From Alphaproteobacteria bacterium (GTDB lineage: Bacteria; Pseudomonadota; Alphaproteobacteria; UBA8366): a stretch of 6,238 bases of DNA. Position numbers and translations under genes: made by a program. The stretch is taken from assembly GCA_018665505.1 (NCBI GenBank), contig JABJCS010000501.1, positions 1 to 6,238 of the forward strand. The letters run 5' to 3'. Positions 1 to 5,106 of this stretch are shown one piece after another (within the stretch, counting starts at the first letter, position 1; each line of letters starts with the position of its first letter). Under the pieces are notes generated by a model. The model did no database searches, had not been told where the DNA came from, and saw only the letters and a program-made list of their open reading frames with translations.

Positions 1-614
1 ACGCCGACTGAAGCTAAAGAATTAGCTATATTCGAAGCGGAGATCGTTTTTGGCTGGCCCCGGTACGCGCCCAGCACGGTGCAAAAGTACTATGAACAAC
101 ATACTCAAGAACGCGATGGCTTCAGCCGGTCATTCATGTATTCGTTCGAGTGGTACGAACTAGACTCTTATCCAGTATATAAATCGATCTATTTACCCCT
201 TTGGAGAAGAAAATCACTGAAGGCGCGTTTAGAAGCGTATCGAGAATCGATCGAGCTATATCGTGATACGGGCGATGTTATGATCGACCGGAAGCAGAGA
301 CTTGGGCATGTCACTTCTAAGACTTTAGCTGCGTTGCGTCGAAGTGAACCCCCCCAAAACTAAGCAAGAGATGTAAGTCGAAGCAGACCTTAAAACGAGG
401 CCGGCGAGCTCTTTCACGCCTCATTCCACAAGCTGTCTTTCTGGACCGTGAACCCTCAACATTAAGAGGTGGCATTGCTAAATACGGTAAGATTGATGAA
501 CTTGTCCTATCCCTGTCTGGGCACACTTGGCTGGAGGAGGCCAAGAATGATCTCCGCGCTGAACGTGACAAGAGCATCTTCAAGCAGCTATTCGGAAAGG
601 GCGGGGTAACGTAA
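1..614 (+). pseudogene. 3' part of an unrecognised gene, split by a -1 frameshift at a C7/A4 tract
   Basis: I do not recognise the protein. The frame is open from base 1, so the start lies outside the window. It runs as about 120 sense codons to TAA at 361-363, ending in the residues SEPPQN. A second frame, with no start codon of its own, is open from just after TGA at 345-347 and runs 88 codons to TAA at 612-614. Its translation looks like a real protein, with charged helical stretches such as WLEEAKNDLRAERDKSIF and a C-terminus near KQLFGKGGVT. The only place where the two frames can be joined is 348-360, which holds C7 (349-355) and A4 (356-359). One extra C would give a continuous product of about 208 residues in the window. 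The first part is rich in Tyr and Trp and has no predicted membrane segment. G+C over 1-360 is about 47%, lower than in the genes to the right, which hints at transfer. Decay, phase variation, programmed frameshifting and sequencing error are all possible. Confidence 0.55.
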
Positions 615-698
615 CACAGATTTGCGCCGCTTAGCTAAATTTCTTATTCATTTCAGACCTATACCACCGGCATGCAGTTGCACACCGATCAGAAGCTC

Positions 699-713
699 CC
701 ACCCGGCAGCCCC
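699..713 (-). repeat. Left copy of a 15-nt inverted repeat
   Basis: On the minus strand this reads GGGGCTGCCGGGTGG, identical over 15 nt to the plus strand at 1236-1250. The two copies face each other across the small membrane-protein gene, its operator and its terminator. Similarity does not extend clearly beyond the 15 nt, and no target-site duplication is seen outside the copies. The match is G+C rich, so chance is possible. Confidence 0.4.
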
Positions 714-754
714 AAATCAGTACGCGACGAATATCATGTCGTCCGGGGAAGTCT

Positions 755-782
755 AAAAAGCCCCCGGCACAAGGCCGGGGGA
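755..782 (-). terminator. Intrinsic terminator of the small membrane-protein gene
   Basis: A perfect 8-bp stem (CCCCCGGC at 761-768 pairing with GCCGGGGG at 774-781) closes a 5-nt loop. On the minus strand it is followed by a U-run (complement of A5 at 755-759). The orientation fits termination of the minus-strand gene that stops at 827, 45 nt upstream. The plus-strand reading has no T-run after the stem, so it is not obviously bidirectional. Confidence 0.85.
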
Positions 783-787
783 AGTTT

Positions 788-805
788 CCATCGACAAGAC
801 GATGG
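788..805 (-). other. Second hairpin in the 3' UTR, just before the terminator
   Basis: A perfect 6-bp stem (CCATCG at 788-793, CGATGG at 800-805) closes a 6-nt loop. It lies between the stop codon of the membrane-protein gene and its terminator hairpin. No U-run follows directly, so it is not a terminator by itself. On the minus strand a pyrimidine run, TTTCTCCCCTCC (815-804), leads into the stem. See the finding on a possible 3' UTR-derived small RNA. Confidence 0.4.
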
Positions 806-826
806 AGGGGAGAAAGTCTGCGGCAA

Positions 827-1084
827 CTAGTTAATAACAGGAGCCGAATTAGGATTTTTCTTCGACGCGTCGTGGAACGTCATCGCTGTGATTCCGATGC
901 CGACGATAGCCAGTACATGTCCGACTACTAGTTCACCGTAAAAAAGCCAGGCTCCTGTTGATAGGGAAAAGATCGTAGACCACATAACGCTGAGAATGAT
1001 CATGGCCTGCATCCGCTGAGCAGGCGGCAATGCGGACAGCGGGTTCTTGTTCGAATTCATGATGTTGTTGTAAATCTGAAGCAT
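827..1084 (-). CDS. Small two-helix inner-membrane protein, function unknown
   Basis: An 85-residue protein that I cannot assign to a named family. Residues 1-24 are polar and end in NPLSALPPAQR. Residues about 25-48 (MQAMIILSVMWSTIFSLSTG) and 51-70 (ELVVGHVLAIVGIGITAMTF) are two hydrophobic segments joined by a tight turn, WLFYGE. The C-terminus (HDASKKNPNSAPVIN) is short and polar. This predicts a helical hairpin in the cytoplasmic membrane. The frame is open up to a GTG at 1147, but the ATG at 1084 is preferred: CGGAGAT stands about 11 nt before it, and the upstream codons run straight through the palindromic operator. An ATG at codon 9 is also possible. It is transcribed alone, with a TetR-type operator 32-51 nt upstream of the ATG and a strong terminator behind it. 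That suggests an inducible single-gene unit, but no regulator gene is in the window. Confidence 0.75.
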   Translation of the reverse strand: MLQIYNNIMNSNKNPLSALPPAQRMQAMIILSVMWSTIFSLSTGAWLFYGELVVGHVLAIVGIGITAMTFHDASKKNPNSAPVIN

Positions 1085-1115
1085 GATTTTGTGATCTCCG
1101 GTTTGTTTTATATGT

Positions 1116-1135
1116 ACCATACGGCACCGTATGGT
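1116..1135. promoter_or_regulatory. Palindromic operator, TetR-family type
   Basis: Two perfect 9-nt arms, ACCATACGG (1116-1124) and CCGTATGGT (1127-1135), flank a 2-nt centre. The form ATACGG-NN-CCGTAT is typical of operators bound by TetR-family dimers. It sits just upstream of the Shine-Dalgarno sequence of the minus-strand membrane-protein gene, where a bound repressor would block transcription of that gene. The family assignment comes from the motif shape alone; no regulator gene is visible. I could not place a convincing -35/-10 pair around it. Confidence 0.65.
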
Positions 1136-1235
1136 GTTTTGGATCACGAAAATGATGGAGACCCACCGATTAAAAGTTAGTTGCTCTACCGACTAGAAAG
1201 AAACCGCAGAAAACAGACATTCTTAGCGCTGGACC

Positions 1236-1250
1236 GGGGCTGCCGGGTGG
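1236..1250 (+). repeat. Right copy of a 15-nt inverted repeat
   Basis: GGGGCTGCCGGGTGG, matching the minus strand at 699-713 without mismatch. The two copies enclose about 552 bp holding exactly one complete transcription unit. See the finding for how this could be tested. Confidence 0.4.
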
Positions 1251-1427
1251 CGAGGTCGCCGGCTCCGCTCGAGGTGCGAGGAATAGGGTGGTCGCTAGAC
1301 TGCCTTTTGTGATCTGAGATTTTTAAATTCTCTGGAATCCGTCAACACCTTGATATACGGCAATTTCACGTTGGTCTTCATTCTCGGAAAATTGAGTGCC
1401 ATCTCCCGCTACACCTCTGATTGCCCC

Positions 1428-1433
1428 TATAAT
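1428..1433 (+). promoter_or_regulatory. Candidate -10 box giving a leaderless transcript
   Basis: A perfect TATAAT hexamer ends 7 nt before the A of the ATG at 1441, the usual distance from a -10 box to a transcription start. No good -35 hexamer lies 16-18 nt upstream, and there is no TG extension, so support rests on the -10 match and its position. If used, the mRNA would begin at or within a base or so of the start codon. Confidence 0.4.
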
Positions 1434-1440
1434 CTGCGCT

Positions 1441-2853
1441 ATGCCCAATATCGTCGCCTCCGACATCGTCTCGTTCAGCCACTGTAAGCGGCGCCTCTGG
1501 TACGACTACAACCCACCGGCCGATATAGAACCCAGTGAACCGGATCCCTTCGATGTGCTGATCCAGGATCTAGGGCTGGCACATGAGCAATCGGTTCTGG
1601 AGCGACTTGGCCGCGGGGCGGAACTCGAAGAAGCCAACTCCGTAGAGCACACGCAGGATCTCATGGCCGATAAAACACCGGTGATCTATCAGGCACAACT
1701 ACGTGATCAAACCAACGGCCTGTTCGGCAAGCCGGATTTTCTAATCCTCCAGGACGGCGGTACCTATCAAGCGGCCGACGCGAAGCTCTCGCGATCGTTG
1801 AAGAAGGAAATCGGTATCCAGATCGCGTTTTATCGACGCCTGCTCGGCAACGATCTTCCCGGCATTGCGTATCTCGGAGACGGAGAGACCAAAGCCGTCG
1901 GTGACAAATTTGACGGGCCGCTTGATGACTTCATTTCTGAGGCGCAACAGGTTCTCTCGGAAGCCGATCCACCCGACGTGCGTTACGGGAACAGCAAATG
2001 CCTCGCCTGCCCTTATTACGAAATCTGTGAGCCTGCGTTTCAGGCGGCAGAAGAACTCTCTCTTTTATACGGTCTGGACAGTCGAAGCTTACCAGGTCTG
2101 GAGGCACACGGTATTCGGATGATTTCCGATCTTGCCGCGGCGGATACCGATTCAATCCCCGATATTCCATACCTCAAAGAAGGTAAAAAGCAGCGCGCGG
2201 TACTACAGGCGCGCGCCTGGAAAACCGGCGAGATCGCGAAGCTGAATGATATCTTGCTGCCGGAAGGAACTTGGGTGCATTTCGACATCGAGGCCAATCC
2301 GCAGACACCAGCCGGCTTCCAGCACGTCTATCTATGGGGTTTCCTGAAGCCCCCATACGGGCTGGATGATTTTGAATACGTCTGGACCGACCGTCTCGAA
2401 GATGACCGGGACGGCTGGTTACGTTTCCTGGACCTGGTCGACGCCTATCGCGCCCAATGGCCTGATCTGAAACTGGTTCATTTCGCGAGCTTCGAGCGGG
2501 ATCAGATACGCGCCTATGCAAAAAGGTACGCGATGGAGGATCATTCGACCGTCACCTGGCTCCTCGATGCTACCGAGGGACCCCTCTACGACATCCGGAA
2601 GGCTGTCACGCAGAACCTAGTACTCCCCCTGCCGGGCTATGGGCTGAAGAATATCTGCAAACACCCGGATCTGGTGAATTTCCTGTGGGAGAACGACGAA
2701 TCAGGATCTCAATGGTCCGTCGTCCAGTATTTCGAATTTCTAAACACGGATAATGACGAAAAGAAGCAGGCATTGAAGGACGACATTCTAACGTACAATC
2801 GAGATGACGTTCGGGCCACGCGCGCGCTCGAAGAGTGGTTGCGCAGGCTGTGA
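1441..2853 (+). CDS. TM0106-type nuclease: Cas4/RecB-like PD-(D/E)XK domain plus RNase H-like exonuclease domain
   Basis: A 470-residue protein with two nuclease domains. The N-terminal domain (about 1-200) has the RecB/Cas4 motifs: His48, Asp99 in GKPDF, Asp113-x-Lys115 in AADAKL, and QxxxY (Gln127, Tyr131). Cys15 with Cys187, Cys190 and Cys196 (CLACPYYEIC) matches the cysteine layout that holds a 4Fe-4S cluster in Cas4/AddB-type nucleases. Residues about 200-265 (SLPGLEAHGIRMISDL) resemble a helix-hairpin-helix linker. The C-terminal domain (about 275-470) is RNase H-like, YprB/DnaQ type: Asp282 and Glu284 in VHFDIEANP, LVHFASFERD (345-354), GYGLKNICK (399-407) and YNRDDVRAT (452-460). Both active sites look intact, so metal-dependent cleavage of DNA or RNA is expected; the true substrate is unknown for the family. 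Relatives are often fused to a DNA2/NAM7-type helicase; this one ends after the RNase H domain. A GTG at 1396 would add 15 residues, but family members begin close to the ASDI-x-C segment, so the ATG is preferred. Confidence 0.88.
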   Translation: MPNIVASDIVSFSHCKRRLWYDYNPPADIEPSEPDPFDVLIQDLGLAHEQSVLERLGRGAELEEANSVEHTQDLMADKTPVIYQAQLRDQTNGLFGKPDFLILQDGGTYQAADAKLSRSLKKEIGIQIAFYRRLLGNDLPGIAYLGDGETKAVGDKFDGPLDDFISEAQQVLSEADPPDVRYGNSKCLACPYYEICEPAFQAAEELSLLYGLDSRSLPGLEAHGIRMISDLAAADTDSIPDIPYLKEGKKQRAVLQARAWKTGEIAKLNDILLPEGTWVHFDIEANPQTPAGFQHVYLWGFLKPPYGLDDFEYVWTDRLEDDRDGWLRFLDLVDAYRAQWPDLKLVHFASFERDQIRAYAKRYAMEDHSTVTWLLDATEGPLYDIRKAVTQNLVLPLPGYGLKNICKHPDLVNFLWENDESGSQWSVVQYFEFLNTDNDEKKQALKDDILTYNRDDVRATRALEEWLRRL

Positions 2854-2886
2854 GATAACCCGCCGACCGACAGCTAAGCGGCCCTC

Positions 2887-5106
2887 TCAATTAGAAAAAC
2901 TCAGCCACTCGCCCAGCTTCGACCACCGCTGGCCTTCGACGCGTCCCTTGACCGCCATGCCGATGGCTTGTTTCTGACCGACTAGGACGACCATCTTCCT
3001 GCCTCTGGTGATGCCGGTATAGAGAAGGTTTCGCCGCAGCATCATGTAGTGCTGCATCATCATCGGGATGACGACTGCAGGATATTCGGATCCTTGGGAT
3101 TTGTGGATGCTGACGGCGAAGGCAAGGGCAATTTCATCGAGTTCGCCGAACTGGTACTCGACCGGCCGACCATCGAACTCGATAATCATTTGTTGGGCGG
3201 CAGAATCAATGCTGCGAACGTAGCCGACATCGCCGTTGAAGACCTCCTTGTCGTAGTCGTTGTCGGTCTGCATTACTTTGTCGCCGACACGATAGGTGTA
3301 CCCAAACCTCTCGACAAAAATTTCGTCGGTAGGTGGGTTCAATGCTTTTTGGAGATCCACATTCAATGATCGGGCACCGATACCGCCACGGTTCATTGGG
3401 CAGAGCACCTGAACATCCTGTATGGGATCAAAGCTGAACCTGTTAGGCAGGCGGTTTTTCACGATCTCAATGATTTTGGCAACGGCATCTTCAGGATCAC
3501 GGGCTTCCACGAAGTAGAAATCGGTCTCGCCGTCCTTGCGCGTATCAAGGTCGGGCATTCGGCCGGCGTTCACCTTGTGGGCGTTGGTGATGATCCGGCT
3601 TTCGGCGGCCTGCCGAAAAATCTCGGTCAGGGTAGCAACAGGAACAGCGCCAGACCCAATAACATCAGCAAGCACTTGTCCTGGTCCAACCGACGGAAGC
3701 TGGTCGACGTCCCCAACTAGGATCAGGCTGGTCCTATCCGACAAGGCTTTGACTAACGATGCCATCAAAGACACGTCCACCATTGAGGTTTCGTCGATTA
3801 CCAGGAGATCGCAATCCAGTGGCTCCTCGATGCCTCGTTTGAAACCGCCGTGTTTGGGATCCACTTCGAGGAGGCGGTGAATGGTTTTTGCCTCCATGCC
3901 GGTACTTTCCGAAAGACGCTTTGCTGCCCTGCCAGTGGGAGCGGCGAGAGCTACCTTCACACCCTTGGCAACGAGGATACGTAGAATGGCATTAACCAAG
4001 GTCGTCTTACCCACGCCGGGCCCCCCGGTTATCACCATGACCTTCGACGAAACTGCCTTCGCAACGGCTTCCCGCTGGCTGGGAGCCAAGGTGACGCCGA
4101 GTTTTTGCTCGATCCACGGAATGGCTTTGACTGTGTCGATGTTGGGCCAAGACGGTTTGCCCAGGGCCAACGCCGTCAAGCGCTTGGCAATGATTTTTTC
4201 CGCGTTCCACAGATGGCCGAGGAAAATACACCTCCGGTCGTCGATGGTGTCAGCGACCACGATTTCGTCCTGAAGTTCCTGATGGAGGGCATCGCGAAGA
4301 ATTTCGGTCGGGATTTCCAATAATTTCTCAGCTGCGGGAAGGAGCTCTTCCTCCGGTAAGCCGCAATGACCCTCGCTGACGGCTTCGGTGAGGGTGTAGG
4401 AGATCCCCGCACGGGCCCTGATCATGGCAGTCTTTTCAATGCCCAGTTTTTCGGCGATTTGGTCGGCGGTTTTGAAGCCAATACCCCTGATGTCGCGGGC
4501 GAGGCGATAGGGGTTTTCACTGACAAGCGGGATGGCATCGGCGCCGTAGGTCTTGTAGATACGAACCGCCCTTGATGTGCCAACACCGTGCGATTGAAGA
4601 AACACCATGATCTCTCGAATCGCTTTTTGATCGGCCCATCCAGAGGTGATCCGGTCGACCCGTTTAGGGCCTATCCCGTCGAGCTCCAGCAGCCGGTCGG
4701 GTTCATTCTCGATGACATCAAAAACGTCTTCGCCAAACGCCTTGACCAGCTTCTTCGCGAAGTGAGGACCAATACCCCTGATCATGCCACTGCCAAGATA
4801 CTTCTCAATGCCAGCGATAGAACTGGGCGGGAGCACCTTGAGAAAAGTCGTCTTGAACTGCATGCCGTGGTCACGGTTGTTGTCCCACCGACCACTGCAC
4901 TGGATAAACTCGCCGGGTTGAACGGATGCGGCGGACCCGAGAACTGAGACCAATTCGCGATGGCCACGCACCTTGACCCTGAGGACGCAAAAACCGGTGT
5001 CAGGGCTATGGAAAGTTACCCGTTCGACCAGTCCTGATAGGGGTTCGCGGTCCTGGTCGCGGTGGACTGATTCTTTGCCGAAGCTCACGCGGCGACCAAG
5101 CGCCAA
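2887..5106 (-). CDS. recD2: RecD2-type SF1B ATP-dependent 5'-3' DNA helicase
   Basis: A full-length RecD2 (739 residues, usual for the family), cytoplasmic, expected to unwind DNA 5'-3' in repair without RecBC. The N-terminus (about 22-95) is the small beta domain (SGLVERVTFHSPDTGFCVLRV). Helix-hairpin-helix motifs follow at about 107-155 (RGIGPHFAKKL, LDGIGPKRV), 172-186 and 206-222 (RGIGFKTADQIAEKLGI). The motor has the Q motif (Gln344), Walker A GGPGVGKTT (361-369), motif Ia APTGRAAKRL (389-398), Walker B VIDETSMVD (436-444), motif III GDVDQLPSVGPG (465-476), motif IV EIFRQ (495-499), motif V VSIHKSQGSEYP (665-676) and motif VI YTGITRGRK (696-704). All key residues are present. The TTG start is chosen because AAGGAAG stands about 8 nt before it. 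A GTG at 5088 overlaps the upstream stop as GTGA but lacks a good Shine-Dalgarno sequence. The start lies inside the end of the DUF6880 gene, so translation is probably coupled. The 3' end faces the nuclease gene 33 nt away, with no clear terminator between. Confidence 0.95.
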   Translation of the reverse strand: MALGRRVSFGKESVHRDQDREPLSGLVERVTFHSPDTGFCVLRVKVRGHRELVSVLGSAASVQPGEFIQCSGRWDNNRDHGMQFKTTFLKVLPPSSIAGIEKYLGSGMIRGIGPHFAKKLVKAFGEDVFDVIENEPDRLLELDGIGPKRVDRITSGWADQKAIREIMVFLQSHGVGTSRAVRIYKTYGADAIPLVSENPYRLARDIRGIGFKTADQIAEKLGIEKTAMIRARAGISYTLTEAVSEGHCGLPEEELLPAAEKLLEIPTEILRDALHQELQDEIVVADTIDDRRCIFLGHLWNAEKIIAKRLTALALGKPSWPNIDTVKAIPWIEQKLGVTLAPSQREAVAKAVSSKVMVITGGPGVGKTTLVNAILRILVAKGVKVALAAPTGRAAKRLSESTGMEAKTIHRLLEVDPKHGGFKRGIEEPLDCDLLVIDETSMVDVSLMASLVKALSDRTSLILVGDVDQLPSVGPGQVLADVIGSGAVPVATLTEIFRQAAESRIITNAHKVNAGRMPDLDTRKDGETDFYFVEARDPEDAVAKIIEIVKNRLPNRFSFDPIQDVQVLCPMNRGGIGARSLNVDLQKALNPPTDEIFVERFGYTYRVGDKVMQTDNDYDKEVFNGDVGYVRSIDSAAQQMIIEFDGRPVEYQFGELDEIALAFAVSIHKSQGSEYPAVVIPMMMQHYMMLRRNLLYTGITRGRKMVVLVGQKQAIGMAVKGRVEGQRWSKLGEWLSFSN

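Larger units (their letters stand above)
1085..1440. other. 356-nt divergent intergenic region
   Basis: This region separates the minus-strand membrane-protein gene from the plus-strand nuclease gene. It holds the operator at 1116-1135, the right copy of the 15-nt inverted repeat at 1236-1250, and a TATAAT box at 1428-1433. Positions 1251-1390 show no convincing ORF, tRNA or strong hairpin; I see nothing definite there. Confidence 0.6.

Noticed and set aside
280..345. Possible tyrosine recombinase end, from the residues RLGHVTSKTL
   Set aside because: It resembles the LGH box only superficially. No catalytic Tyr follows at the expected distance, and no other integrase motif is present.
317..583. 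Minus-strand 88-codon ORF
   Set aside because: It is antisense to the frameshifted plus-strand gene and has a shadow-like composition (Arg/Ser rich). It has no ribosome site or domain that I can see.
648..716. Minus-strand stretch reading FGAAGWELLIGVQLHAGGIGLK between two stops, like the GWEL segment of DUF4177 proteins
   Set aside because: Only 22 codons, with no start codon and no matching sequence upstream in any frame. It may be a relic, but it is too short to call.
933..1166. Minus-strand 77-codon ORF overlapping the small membrane-protein gene
   Set aside because: Out-of-frame shadow, rich in His/Arg/Gln. It runs through the operator, while the other frame gives clear membrane segments and a ribosome site.
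1301..1440. Standard sigma-70 promoter with TTGATA at 1350-1355 as -35
   Set aside because: No acceptable -10 box lies 16-18 nt downstream, and the TATAAT at 1428 is far too distant to pair with it.
1441..2853. CRISPR-associated Cas4
   Set aside because: The N-terminal domain is Cas4-like, but the added RNase H-like domain and the lack of cas1/cas2 or repeats mark it as the TM0106-type family instead.
3881..4273. Plus-strand 130-codon ORF inside recD2, and other ORFs antisense to recD2
   Set aside because: recD2 explains this DNA completely with conserved motifs; the antisense frames carry no recognisable domain.
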